Source of the DNA: Leptospira ognonensis
GTDB lineage: Bacteria > Spirochaetota > Leptospiria > Leptospirales > Leptospiraceae
DNA length: 64,000 nucleotides
Assembly: GCF_004770745.1 (NCBI RefSeq)
Contig: NZ_RQGD01000035.1
Coordinates: forward strand, 62,001-126,000
Reading direction: 5' to 3'
Part shown: positions 53,554 to 62,513 of the stretch, one piece after another
How the letters are laid out: each line of letters begins with the position of its first letter
Numbering within the stretch: the stretch's first letter is position 1
Made by a program: the position numbers and the translations under genes
The notes under the pieces: model-generated
The model's database searches: none
Told to the model about the DNA's origin: nothing
What the model saw: the letters and a program-made list of their open reading frames with translations, nothing else

Positions 53554-54375
53554 ATGGAAACTGCACCATATCATTACACTTCGAGCGATCTAAATCTCAC
53601 AGATTACCACATACGCAAGTTGGTGCAGGCTTTTTACGGAGTGGGAGCCAGGTTTGGCTATTTATTTTTGGGTTCAGAACATGTGTTTACTATTGGTAAA
53701 TCTGAAAAAGAGGAGCACTTCCTTTCCCAAATCCAGGAAAATTTAAGCACATTAGAAGAATCGACAAAGACCTACCACCCTCTGCGGATTGCCAATTGGA
53801 CAGAATCTGGGGAAGAGTTGCAGGCTGTCCTCGTGCGCATTCCGCATAAGGAAATCTTCCTCTTTTCCGTCTCCATACAGAAAATGGGTGAAGAGTTTCC
53901 AAAATCCAGATGGAATTTGCTTGCACAGGCAGCCACAACTTACCTTTCGATTGGAATCTCGAACCGGGCAAAAACGCTCCTGAGTTTTCGTAGTTTTACG
54001 GAGGTTTTTCGTAGGAAAGTTTGCGAAGCCTTGAGCGGGTTTGATTCTGGAGTCCTGGCTTTGTTCTACCTGCAAGACCTTTCTCCCTTTTTCAGACCAC
54101 TTGGTATCGTCAAGAGTCAGGAAATTCTTAGAGAAGTGGCCTCCACCCTGCAATCAGCCATCAAGCCAGGGGAATTATTTTTTCAGCTCAATGTACGCTC
54201 TTTTTATCTTTTTAGCCCTGGAGATACCGTTTCAAAGGTCAATGAAAGGATGGAAGGACTCTATTTTCCCTCGAAACACATGATTTTGGACTACAAATTG
54301 AAACTTTACCAGGTTCCCAAGGGAGAAGCCGAGGATCCGAACCTTTTTTCTGACCTTTTTATGGAAAATTTATAG
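53554..54375 (+). CDS. GGDEF-fold-like protein without active site
   Basis: 273 residues. The N-terminal part (about 10-150) resembles a GAF-like sensor in layout. The C-terminal part (about 165-265) follows the secondary pattern of GGDEF domains: FDSGVLALFYLQDLSPFFRP, a helix EILREVASTLQSAIKPGELF, FQLNVRSFYLFSPGDTVSKV and a final strand. The GG[D/E]EF signature is absent, so no cyclase activity is expected. It is divergent from fbp, and 84 bases separate it from rpsU. No signal peptide. Function unknown. Confidence 0.5.
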   Translation: METAPYHYTSSDLNLTDYHIRKLVQAFYGVGARFGYLFLGSEHVFTIGKSEKEEHFLSQIQENLSTLEESTKTYHPLRIANWTESGEELQAVLVRIPHKEIFLFSVSIQKMGEEFPKSRWNLLAQAATTYLSIGISNRAKTLLSFRSFTEVFRRKVCEALSGFDSGVLALFYLQDLSPFFRPLGIVKSQEILREVASTLQSAIKPGELFFQLNVRSFYLFSPGDTVSKVNERMEGLYFPSKHMILDYKLKLYQVPKGEAEDPNLFSDLFMENL

Positions 54376-54392
54376 AATTGGTATTGGCGGAA

Positions 54393-54422
54393 TTGACATC
54401 TAGGCCAGTTTCAAATTATTGT
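54393..54422 (+). promoter_or_regulatory. Likely promoter of the rpsU operon
   Basis: A perfect -35 TTGACA (54393-54398), an 18-base spacer and TATTGT (54417-54422) in the gap before rpsU. It would give a leader of about 30 bases. Spacer and -10 are not optimal, so the call is tentative. Confidence 0.5.
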
Positions 54423-54459
54423 AAAATTTAAACCATTTACAAGAGGACATTTACTGTCT

Positions 54460-54678
54460 ATGACCCCACAAGTAGGGATATATTTAAAAGAAGGGGAATC
54501 GATTGAGGCTGCGCTTCGAAGATTCAAAAGAGATTGTGCTAACGCTGGTATCATGAGCGAAATCAAACGTAGAGAATACTTTGAAAAGCCAAGCGTAGTG
54601 AAAAAGAAAGCTGTAGAAGCAGCAAAAAGAAAGAGAGACAAAAAGAAGAGATTGTTTGCGAAAAAAGACAAGCTCTAA
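54460..54678 (+). CDS. rpsU: 30S ribosomal protein S21
   Basis: 72 residues. GIYLKEGESIEAALRRFKRD and CANAGIMSEIKRREYFEKPS are the S21 core; the C-terminus is lysine-rich. S21 joins late and affects translation start. A second possible start is CTG at 54454, in frame, which lies 6 bases after the AGAGGA Shine-Dalgarno, whereas ATG 54460 lies 12 bases after it. It opens the macromolecular synthesis operon, 21 bases ahead of yqeY. Confidence 0.93.
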   Translation: MTPQVGIYLKEGESIEAALRRFKRDCANAGIMSEIKRREYFEKPSVVKKKAVEAAKRKRDKKKRLFAKKDKL

Positions 54679-54699
54679 TACTCCTTTCCTCTTTCTCTG

Positions 54700-55155
54700 A
54701 TGACACTCCAAGAGACCATCAATACCGATCTAAAACAAGCTCTTAAATCAAAAGATGAGCTTGTGTTAGCTACCTTACGCCTGATCAAAGCAGACATTCA
54801 ATACGAGCTGACCAAAACGGGAGCCGCCGATCTGAATGATGTATCTGTAATGCAGATTTTAAAATCTAATTACAAAAAGAGAAAAGATACAGCCGTTGAA
54901 TACGACAAGGTCAATCGGAAAGATTTGGCAGATAAGGAAAGAGAAGAGGCGGATGTGATCTCAAGGTATATTCCAGCGGAAATATCGGAATCGGAGATTC
55001 AGACTGAGGTCGCAAAGGCCATTGCAGAAATGGGTGCATCTTCTCCATCTGATATGGGTAAGGTGATGGGTAAAGTGATGGCAGTATTCAAAGGCCAAAA
55101 CATAGACGGCTCAAAGGTTTCTCACATCGTAAAACAATCATTATCAGCGAATTAA
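54700..55155 (+). CDS. yqeY: GatB/YqeY domain protein
   Basis: 151 residues, the usual YqeY length. It reads MTLQETINTDLKQALKSKDE, EREEADVISRYIPAEISESE, MGASSPSDMGKVMGKVMAVF and DGSKVSHIVKQSLS. The C-terminal helical part is shared with GatB, an amidotransferase subunit; its role in tRNA metabolism is not settled. Conserved between rpsU and dnaG in many bacteria, as here. Confidence 0.9.
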   Translation: MTLQETINTDLKQALKSKDELVLATLRLIKADIQYELTKTGAADLNDVSVMQILKSNYKKRKDTAVEYDKVNRKDLADKEREEADVISRYIPAEISESEIQTEVAKAIAEMGASSPSDMGKVMGKVMAVFKGQNIDGSKVSHIVKQSLSAN

Positions 55156-55165
55156 TTAAAAACCT

Positions 55166-56989
55166 GTGAATCCTTATCAGAATTTCAAAGAAAGAGTTCG
55201 CAGGGAAGTCTCCATAGATTCCTATATCGGTAGATTTGTTCCTCTAAGACGAGCCGGGCGAGGTTTAACGGGTCTTTGCCCATTCCATAACGAAAAAACA
55301 CCAAGTTTCTCTGTAAATCCAGAATCAGGCTATTACCATTGCTTTGGTTGTAAAGCGAGCGGTGATATTTTTAAATTTGTGATGGATTATCAGAAGGTGG
55401 ATTTCTTAAAATCTCTAGAAATTCTCTCTGACTACTCAGGCATAGCGCTCCTCGAGAGGACGCATGCAGAGGAAGAGGAAGATCGTAAAAAAGAATTTTT
55501 ATACCAAATTTCCGAACGTGCTAAAGCATACTTTCAAAAAAATTTCCAAACCCAAGCTGGTGAAGTGGCGCTTAAGTATTTGGAAGAGCGTGGATTGTAT
55601 GAAGCGGACATTAAGCTCTTTGGTATAGGATTTGCCCTTCCGGGGTTTTCGAATATTCTAAAAGACTTATTTCGTAATGAATCCGAGGCAAAATTAGGCG
55701 AGTCCTTGGGGTTATTGAAACGACAAGACGCAAGTAAAGATCCCTATGACTTTTTTAGAAATCGTGTGATGTTCCCAGTGATCGATCCAAAAGGAAGAAC
55801 CATTGCATTTTCTGGAAGGATTTTAGGGAGTTCCGAAGAAGCCAAATATATAAACAGCCCGAATTCACTGATCTATGACAAAAGTAGAAGTTTTTATAAT
55901 TTAAATCTTGCCCAAGATGCGGTAAGAAAAACGAGAGAAGCAATCGTCGTTGAGGGCGTGTTTGATGCTGTCGGTTTATATCGAAAAGGTGTCGAAGCCG
56001 TAGTTGCCCCACTCGGTACGGGATTTACAGAGAATCATGCCCGTATTTTGAAGAATATGGCAGACAAGGTCATACTGATGATGGACTCAGATTCAGCAGG
56101 TGCAAAGGGAGCCTTTCGTGCCGTCACCTTCTTGAGTAAGGAAGGAGTCGATGTAAGAGTGGCGTCAATTCCTGAGGGAAAGGATCCTTTCGATTTCTCT
56201 CTTGGTCATAACAAATTGGAGATACGCGAAGTTTTAGAAGCTGCTGGTTCGGCATCTCAATTTATGATCTCTCAGATTTTAGCGGGAACCACTGCAAATT
56301 CTGTTCCAGAAGCCAAACAAGCGAGTGTGCGTCGGCTCATGGATTTTGTCAAAACGATGGAGAAGCAGACAGACAAAGAAGTGTATTTGAAAGAAGGGGC
56401 AAAACAGCTCGGAATTTCCTTTTCTGCGATTTTTCAGGATTTTGCGGGCACAACACAGAAAAGTTCACCCCCCCTAAGTGTCGATACTAATAAGACAACA
56501 AGGCCGATTCAGACACCGCGGCGTGTCAGTTCTGTCCAAGTATGTGAACGAAAGATGATTGCCAAACTGATTCAGAACCAAGAACATTTCGAATTCTCGG
56601 ATGAGATTTTAAATCTTGAATTCAAAGACGAAGCATCATCTTTTCTCTGGGATTATCTTTATACTAAATACTTACAAAACGAACCAATTTCTGCTGCAGA
56701 AATTTTATCAAAAGAAGATATACCGCAAGAGTATCTCGGACATCTTGCCGAACATTTTACGACTGAAGAAAATCAAGGTGAAGACAGCAAACAACTGTTC
56801 AAAGAACTTTTATGGCAGCATCGTGCCTTCCACTTTGATTTTGAAATGAATGTTATCACAAAGAGAATGGGTGATAGTTCATTAACATTAGAAGAAAAGA
56901 GAGATTTGCTCTCAGAGTTAACATTCTTAAAAAATGAACGAGATAAGATATGGGAGTATCTTAGAAAACTCCAACCCCAAGAAGTTTGA
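55166..56989 (+). CDS. dnaG: DNA primase
   Basis: 607 residues. A GTG start at 55166. The N-terminal zinc finger is CPFHNEKTPSFSVNPESGYY HCFGCKASGD (two adjoining blocks; Cys-His-Cys-Cys). The catalytic TOPRIM domain contains VVEGVFDAVGLYRKGVEAVV and the metal-binding DSDSAGAKGAFRA. The C-terminal helicase-binding region is long and variable. It makes primers for replication. It lies 10 bases after yqeY and 18 before rpoD. Confidence 0.95.
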   Translation: MNPYQNFKERVRREVSIDSYIGRFVPLRRAGRGLTGLCPFHNEKTPSFSVNPESGYYHCFGCKASGDIFKFVMDYQKVDFLKSLEILSDYSGIALLERTHAEEEEDRKKEFLYQISERAKAYFQKNFQTQAGEVALKYLEERGLYEADIKLFGIGFALPGFSNILKDLFRNESEAKLGESLGLLKRQDASKDPYDFFRNRVMFPVIDPKGRTIAFSGRILGSSEEAKYINSPNSLIYDKSRSFYNLNLAQDAVRKTREAIVVEGVFDAVGLYRKGVEAVVAPLGTGFTENHARILKNMADKVILMMDSDSAGAKGAFRAVTFLSKEGVDVRVASIPEGKDPFDFSLGHNKLEIREVLEAAGSASQFMISQILAGTTANSVPEAKQASVRRLMDFVKTMEKQTDKEVYLKEGAKQLGISFSAIFQDFAGTTQKSSPPLSVDTNKTTRPIQTPRRVSSVQVCERKMIAKLIQNQEHFEFSDEILNLEFKDEASSFLWDYLYTKYLQNEPISAAEILSKEDIPQEYLGHLAEHFTTEENQGEDSKQLFKELLWQHRAFHFDFEMNVITKRMGDSSLTLEEKRDLLSELTFLKNERDKIWEYLRKLQPQEV

Positions 56990-57007
56990 TAGAGGATATA
57001 TAGAAAG

Positions 57008-58777
57008 ATGGAAAATTTAGCAAGTCTACCCGAAGTTCAAAAAATTATTTCTATTGGAAAAGCAAATCGGGAAGTTTCTTATGATGAAATCAATGAGATT
57101 TTGCCAGATAAGATCCTCAATTCAGAGAAAATTGACGATGTGTTCACTCTGTTGCATGAGATGGGGATAGAAATCGTAGAAGAGTATTCAAAAAAATCTT
57201 TAGAAGAATCCTCAAGCCTAACAACCACAAAAGAAGAAACCACTCCCAAAGAACAGAAGCCAGCACGCAAAAAAAGGGAATCGACAGTATCCTCAAGCTC
57301 GGAAGATCCGATACGTCTTTATTTAAAAGAAATTGGTAAAGTTTCTCTCATTTCTGGAGAGACGGAAGTCTTTCTCGCCAAACGAATCGAAAAAGGTGAA
57401 AAGATTATAGAAGAAACCATTCTCGGTTCCTCTATTTTAAGGCAAAATTTTGCTAAATTAATCCCGAAAATCAAATCTAAAAAAATCAAAGTTTATGACC
57501 TTGTCAAAGTTGACAAGATGTACGCACTCAACCAAGAGCAGGCGGACAAATTAGAAAAAGTATTTTTTGATAATATGGAACTCATCCAACAGGATGAAAA
57601 AGTATTAAACGAATCAACGAATCGAATTCGAAAGTATTCCGAGAATTCTAAGAAGTTTAAAGAACTCAAAGAAAAGATCGATTTGTCTTTCGCAAAGATC
57701 GATGAAGCCATTCGCAAGATCGGAGTCTCTCAAAAAGAAATTCAAAAAATATCGCAGAAGATCAAATCTATGGTCTTCCGTGTCAAAGAGATTGAAAAAC
57801 ATTTTTTAAAGATCAAAGCTAAATACGGGCATGATGTTCGTGAAATCAAAGGTCTAAATCGGTTCATCGAGAAAAATGAGAATTTAGATGAGATCGAAAA
57901 GATGATGGGTTGCGACATCGAAGAAGTGCGCGAGGTCATTAAAGACATTCGAAATAACGAAAGAAAGCTTCGTCGTATGGAACAGGAAGCAGGTTCTCCT
58001 GTCGGTGAGATCAAAGATTGGGGCGAGAAGATCATTAAGGGCGAAAGAGAGATTGCTCAAGCTAAACGAGAGTTGGTGAGAGCAAACCTTCGTCTAGTCG
58101 TATCGATTGCGAAACGTTATGCGAACCGAGGGATGCATTTTTTCGACCTAATCCAAGAGGGAAACATCGGACTCATCCGGGCAGTCGACAAGTTTGAGTA
58201 TAAAAAAGGCTATAAATTTTCTACGTATGCGACCTGGTGGATCCGTCAAGCCATCACTCGTGCTATTTCTGACCAAGCTCGTACCATCAGAGTTCCTGTG
58301 CACATGATTGAACAGGTAAACAAAGTCATACGAGAAACAAGACTTTTTGTTCAAGAATTTGGACGTGATCCTTCCAATGATGAGATTGCTGAAAGATTAG
58401 GATGGCCTGTTCAGAAAGTAAAGGCAGTCAAAAACGTCGCTCGTGAGCCAATCTCTCTAGAAATTCCAGTCGGATCCGAAGAAGATTCTGAGCTTGGTGA
58501 TTTCATTGAAGATAAAGATGTAATATCTCCATTGAATTCTGCAGCCACTTCGATCCTAAGTGAACAGATCCGTCAGGTGTTACAGACACTTCCGGCGAGG
58601 GAACAGAAAGTCATCCGCATGCGATTTGGTCTTGATGATGGTTATGCGCAAACCTTGGAAGAAGTCGGTTACCAGTTCAAAGTCACAAGAGAACGAATCC
58701 GTCAAATTGAAGCCAAGGCTCTCAGACGTCTGCGTCACCCGAGTCGATCTAAAAAACTGAAAGATTATATCGATTAG
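57008..58777 (+). CDS. rpoD: RNA polymerase main sigma factor RpoD
   Basis: 589 residues. Region 1.2 is [20 protein letters not shown]; a nonconserved insert follows; region 2 shows [40 protein letters not shown] and [20 protein letters not shown]; region 3 has [20 protein letters not shown]; region 4.2 is [20 protein letters not shown]. It should recognise the TTGACx / TATTCT promoters of the tRNA genes. End of the rpsU-yqeY-dnaG-rpoD operon. Confidence 0.96.
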   Translation: MENLASLPEVQKIISIGKANREVSYDEINEILPDKILNSEKIDDVFTLLHEMGIEIVEEYSKKSLEESSSLTTTKEETTPKEQKPARKKRESTVSSSSEDPIRLYLKEIGKVSLISGETEVFLAKRIEKGEKIIEETILGSSILRQNFAKLIPKIKSKKIKVYDLVKVDKMYALNQEQADKLEKVFFDNMELIQQDEKVLNESTNRIRKYSENSKKFKELKEKIDLSFAKIDEAIRKIGVSQKEIQKISQKIKSMVFRVKEIEKHFLKIKAKYGHDVREIKGLNRFIEKNENLDEIEKMMGCDIEEVREVIKDIRNNERKLRRMEQEAGSPVGEIKDWGEKIIKGEREIAQAKRELVRANLRLVVSIAKRYANRGMHFFDLIQEGNIGLIRAVDKFEYKKGYKFSTYATWWIRQAITRAISDQARTIRVPVHMIEQVNKVIRETRLFVQEFGRDPSNDEIAERLGWPVQKVKAVKNVAREPISLEIPVGSEEDSELGDFIEDKDVISPLNSAATSILSEQIRQVLQTLPAREQKVIRMRFGLDDGYAQTLEEVGYQFKVTRERIRQIEAKALRRLRHPSRSKKLKDYID

Positions 58778-58802
58778 AATTTTCGCTTGCCAGTCTTTGA
58801 AA

Positions 58803-58838
58803 CTGATCCTAATTTCAAATTTAACAAATTGGGATCAG
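58803..58838 (+). promoter_or_regulatory. Hairpin covering the ribosome binding site of the next gene
   Basis: CTGATCCTAATTT (58803-58815) pairs with AAATTGGGATCAG (58826-58838) over 13 bp with one G-U pair and a 10-base loop. The GGGA at 58831-58834 is the best Shine-Dalgarno for ATG 58842 and is inside the stem. It may also stop rpoD transcripts, although no U tract follows. Confidence 0.55.
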
Positions 58839-58841
58839 CAA

Positions 58842-59915
58842 ATGACACGTTTACCATTTCTTTTATTCATTTCCTTTCTATTCTTCTTAGGTTTCAGTTC
58901 CTGTGGTCCAAAAGCGGAAAAGGCATTCACTTATAAAAGTATGACTGCGGTTGGTCAATTGCAGCCAGACCAACCTTGGCGTTATAGTCCTGAGTTCACT
59001 CTTGATGGAAAAGCATCAACAGCCTATTGCGCTGATTCAAAAGTTTCGGATGCTGGCTTTACCGTTTATCTAGGTTCCTATTCGGAATTTTCAGCCATCC
59101 AAGTTACGAATGGATTTGCCAAGAGTGCCACTGATGCTTCTCAAAATTCCCAGATTAAGAAAATGAAAATCACTGCTTTAGATGTATCGATTAACGATAA
59201 CAAGACTAAGGTGAATTCGGAAAAATCATTAACCGTTGAATTAAAACCTGTATCGTTTGCTGGAAATTCTCCGACGGAACAATTTCTCGAATTGGACAAT
59301 AAGTTAGTTGGAAATGTCATTAGATTGGAGTTTTTGGATTCCTACAAAGGTTCCAAATTTAAAGACATTTGTCTTTCTGAGTTTAGTTTTGGTTCCGTAG
59401 GCAATGGTAAGTTTCAAAAATTCCCACTTACAAATGAAGAAAAGATCAAATCCGTCATTGCAGGCTTCGAGGAAGCGTCCAGGCATTACTTTGCCTTTAA
59501 AAAACTTATCACACTCAACGAGGCAGGCTCGATAAATTTTTATAATCAAAATTTAGTTTTGCCTGTCTTTTTTAAGTCCGATTTTACATTTAGTTTTTCC
59601 GAAATATATGGTGCGGATCCCGCAGCTGGATCGGGAGGAATCGAACCTGCAAAACAGGGAAGTTATACTATACTTGCCTCGACTCCTTACGGCATTGAAA
59701 TCAATCTAAGTTATTTTGACTCGGGGGGAATGGAACGAAATGATACTTGGGTATTTAAAAGAGCTGTATCTGGTGATGAAGACTTTGATTATTTCAAAAC
59801 GAAACTCGGAACGAGCTTCTCTGAAGTATTTGATCCCAAATCGAATTATCTTTTATTTTTAAAAGATGCGAGCACGGGGGCTTCTTATTATAATTATGAG
59901 ATCCCGCTGAAATAA
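58842..59915 (+). CDS. Lipoprotein with discoidin (F5/8 type C)-like N-terminal domain
   Basis: 357 residues from ATG 58842. Signal peptide with lipobox GFSSC at about residue 18-22. The first domain (about 35-190) has a discoidin-like sequence layout (WRYSPEFTLDGKASTAYCAD, VYLGSYSEFSAIQVTNGFAK, GNVIRLEFLDSYKGSKFKDI CLSEF), typical of a sugar- or ligand-binding beta sandwich. The second half has an unrecognised beta-rich domain ending with SYYNYEIPLK. Such Leptospira lipoproteins can be surface exposed. Next to rpoD by chance of location. Confidence 0.65.
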   Translation: MTRLPFLLFISFLFFLGFSSCGPKAEKAFTYKSMTAVGQLQPDQPWRYSPEFTLDGKASTAYCADSKVSDAGFTVYLGSYSEFSAIQVTNGFAKSATDASQNSQIKKMKITALDVSINDNKTKVNSEKSLTVELKPVSFAGNSPTEQFLELDNKLVGNVIRLEFLDSYKGSKFKDICLSEFSFGSVGNGKFQKFPLTNEEKIKSVIAGFEEASRHYFAFKKLITLNEAGSINFYNQNLVLPVFFKSDFTFSFSEIYGADPAAGSGGIEPAKQGSYTILASTPYGIEINLSYFDSGGMERNDTWVFKRAVSGDEDFDYFKTKLGTSFSEVFDPKSNYLLFLKDASTGASYYNYEIPLK

Positions 59916-60034
59916 TTACCGATTCCGCTTGAGATACGGCTATCTTTGTTTTTGCTTTTCTTGCCTATAGAGTCTGTTAGGTAAGTATAGACAAATCACG
60001 CCATCTCCTCCAATTTAAATTACAGATACCGCAA

Positions 60035-61267
60035 ATGAAAACAGAATCTCAAATCCATTCCGAATTAGAAAAAATCCGACGAGGTACAGTTGAAATTATC
60101 TCCGAGAAAGAATTAACAGATAAGCTGCAGAAGAAAGGGGTTCTAAAAGTGAAAGCCGGCTTTGATCCCACGGCACCCGATTTGCACCTAGGGCATTTTG
60201 TACTTTTACGGAAATTGAAACACTTCCAAGAGTTAGGCCATGAAATCAATTTTCTGCTAGGTGATTTCACGGGAATGATAGGGGATCCGACTGGAAAGTC
60301 GGAAACTAGGAAAAGGTTAACGAAAGAAGAAGTTTTGGTAAATTCTAAGACCTACCAAGACCAAGTTTTTAAAATACTCGACAAATCGAAAACGAAAATC
60401 GTTTACAATTCCGAATGGTGTTTCGGTTTAAAAATTGAAGAGGTTTTACTCTTAACTTCGAAATACACCGTATCACAAATGTTAGAGAGAGACGATTTTA
60501 CAAAAAGGTACAAATCAGGAAATCCTATTTCTATCATTGAATTTTTATACCCGCTGTTTCAAGGCTTTGATTCTGTGCATCTTCAATCAGACATTGAAAT
60601 TGGCGGGACAGATCAAAAATTCAATTTACTCGTAGGTAGAGATCTGCAACGAGAATATGGGGTTGCACCGCAATGTGTAGTGACCATGCCTTTACTTGTC
60701 GGACTTGATGGAACAAAAAAGATGTCCAAGTCCCTCGGTAATTATATCGGGATCACAGAAGCGCCGATTGATATTTATGGCAAAGTGATGTCCATATCTG
60801 ATGATTTGATGTGGAATTATTTTGACCTGTTGACGGATTTACCAAATTTAGAAATAAGTAACAGAAAGCAGGCGATTAAAGAAAAATCGGCCCATCCAAA
60901 GGAAATAAAAACAGAGCTTGCCCTACTGATTATGGACCAGTTAAACCCGAAGGAGCAAAATCTGGAAGCGGTGGAAGAATGGGCAAAAATTCATAATACT
61001 AAAAATCGGGCACTTCCCGAAGAGATTCGAACGGAAAATCTGAGTGCCGACTTTTTCTCCGAGAAAAATCCGCTTTTACTGGCTGTTCTTGTCCAATTCG
61101 GCTTTATACCCTCGACTTCCGAGGGACGTCGGCTGATTGCTTCAGGGGGCTTGTATCTCGACGAGGAAAAACTCACCGATCCCAATTTCATTTTGGAGAA
61201 GGGAAAAGAATATCTGGTTCGCCAGGGCAAAAAAGGCAAATTTTTACGTATCATTACTAGCAAGTGA
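60035..61267 (+). CDS. tyrS: Tyrosyl-tRNA synthetase
   Basis: 410 residues. Class I synthetase: the HIGH motif is HLGH ([18 protein letters not shown]), the KMSKS motif is in [17 protein letters not shown], and the tyrosine pocket includes [29 protein letters not shown] (two adjoining blocks). The C-terminal S4-like domain (about 345-405, [18 protein letters not shown]) binds the tRNA-Tyr variable arm. The upstream gap was searched by eye for a T-box leader; none was seen. Confidence 0.95.
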   Translation: MKTESQIHSELEKIRRGTVEIISEKELTDKLQKKGVLKVKAGFDPTAPDLHLGHFVLLRKLKHFQELGHEINFLLGDFTGMIGDPTGKSETRKRLTKEEVLVNSKTYQDQVFKILDKSKTKIVYNSEWCFGLKIEEVLLLTSKYTVSQMLERDDFTKRYKSGNPISIIEFLYPLFQGFDSVHLQSDIEIGGTDQKFNLLVGRDLQREYGVAPQCVVTMPLLVGLDGTKKMSKSLGNYIGITEAPIDIYGKVMSISDDLMWNYFDLLTDLPNLEISNRKQAIKEKSAHPKEIKTELALLIMDQLNPKEQNLEAVEEWAKIHNTKNRALPEEIRTENLSADFFSEKNPLLLAVLVQFGFIPSTSEGRRLIASGGLYLDEEKLTDPNFILEKGKEYLVRQGKKGKFLRIITSK

Positions 61268-61325
61268 GACTGAAGATTTGACCCCTCGTGTTCCGATACT
61301 TGAGAGTAGGGATTCTTATATCTAA

Positions 61326-62513
61326 ATGCCTCTCGATCCAACACAAGAAGAAAAGGAAATTCAAGACATCGTCCATGAATTGTCGGTGGACATTGAGAAG
61401 GATCGTAACTTTGCAAGAAAGTTAAAGAGAGTTCTATTCATCTCTTTTATCGTTATCATCTCTTCTGGATTTTTTTTCCTTATTAGTTATTTGTTATATT
61501 TGAATTTTTCTGTCTCTAAGTTGCAAACAGAAGTAAAGCAGAAAGAAAAAAACATTCAAGAAATGGAGGAAAGTCTCTATTCCTTAATGTACCAAGAACA
61601 ATTACGAGAAGAGCAATTCCTTCCTTTGGATACAGATTCAGATGAGTATTTCACAAAACAAGTTTCTGATAATATCGCGTTTTTAAAGGAAGCCTCAAAA
61701 AATAAAAAGGGGAGAAATATACTTCGAGGGAATGAAAAACAAAAAGAAATTTCACTTACCTTTGATCTAGCTACCGGTGAGGAACTTGCGACCTTATTAC
61801 AATACATAAAAGAATATGATGTACGTGTGACTGTATTTTTATCGAACGAAAGACCTTCCGATACAAGCGGTTCGTTTTTTATCCGTCAGAATTTAGATAA
61901 CATTAAAAAGATGGCAAAGACCGGAAGAGTCGAATTTGCAAATCATACTTGGAGCCATTTTAATTATGCTCGGTCGGTTTCTGAGACATCCCAAAAAAAA
62001 AGAACGGTTCTAGAATACCTTTCCAAACAAGTCTTAGACCTCCCGAGGATGGCAGAAGAGTTGAAACGAGTAGAGGATATATTTTCAGCCTTAACCAAAC
62101 AAGAACTCACTAAGTACTACAGACTTCCTTATGGTGCAATCAATCAGCTAATCCTCGATGCTCATGCGGTGATCGGCTATACGGATCATATCATGTGGTC
62201 TCGTAACAATCGAGGTTCCTTGGATTTACCTGATTATATTCATAAACCTTTTTTGTATAAGGTACAAGGTGGAAAGAAACAGGTTGTAAAAAATCCATAC
62301 TACAAAACGAGTCAAGAGACCCTCGATTATTTAGATTCCTGGGAAGCTAGTGATCCAAACGGTATGAATGGAGCTATCATTCTGATGCATTTAGGCGGAC
62401 CAAGAAAATTTGATAAGCTGATTTACATTCTTCCTGAGTTCATTTCTCGCATGCAGAAGAAGGGCTACAAATTTGTAACCCTATCCGAAGTGTTGAACGA
62501 AGAGCGTGATTAA
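61326..62513 (+). CDS. NodB-type polysaccharide deacetylase-like membrane protein
   Basis: 395 residues. One membrane span at about residues 38-62 ([20 protein letters not shown]), followed by a coiled coil (about 65-95), then a NodB domain. Motif 1 reads TFDLATGEE where TFDDG is usual, so the second, metal-binding Asp is missing; motif 2 HTWSH and motif 3 RLPYGA are kept, and ILMHLG carries the late His. Metal binding may be altered or the protein may be catalytically weak. It acts in the periplasm, probably on cell wall or a polysaccharide. Confidence 0.75.
   Translation: MPLDPTQEEKEIQDIVHELSVDIEKDRNFARKLKRVLFISFIVIISSGFFFLISYLLYLNFSVSKLQTEVKQKEKNIQEMEESLYSLMYQEQLREEQFLPLDTDSDEYFTKQVSDNIAFLKEASKNKKGRNILRGNEKQKEISLTFDLATGEELATLLQYIKEYDVRVTVFLSNERPSDTSGSFFIRQNLDNIKKMAKTGRVEFANHTWSHFNYARSVSETSQKKRTVLEYLSKQVLDLPRMAEELKRVEDIFSALTKQELTKYYRLPYGAINQLILDAHAVIGYTDHIMWSRNNRGSLDLPDYIHKPFLYKVQGGKKQVVKNPYYKTSQETLDYLDSWEASDPNGMNGAIILMHLGGPRKFDKLIYILPEFISRMQKKGYKFVTLSEVLNEERD

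Noticed and set aside
59916..60034. T-box leader upstream of tyrS
   Set aside because: No T-box consensus, no specifier loop and no terminator/antiterminator pair could be seen.
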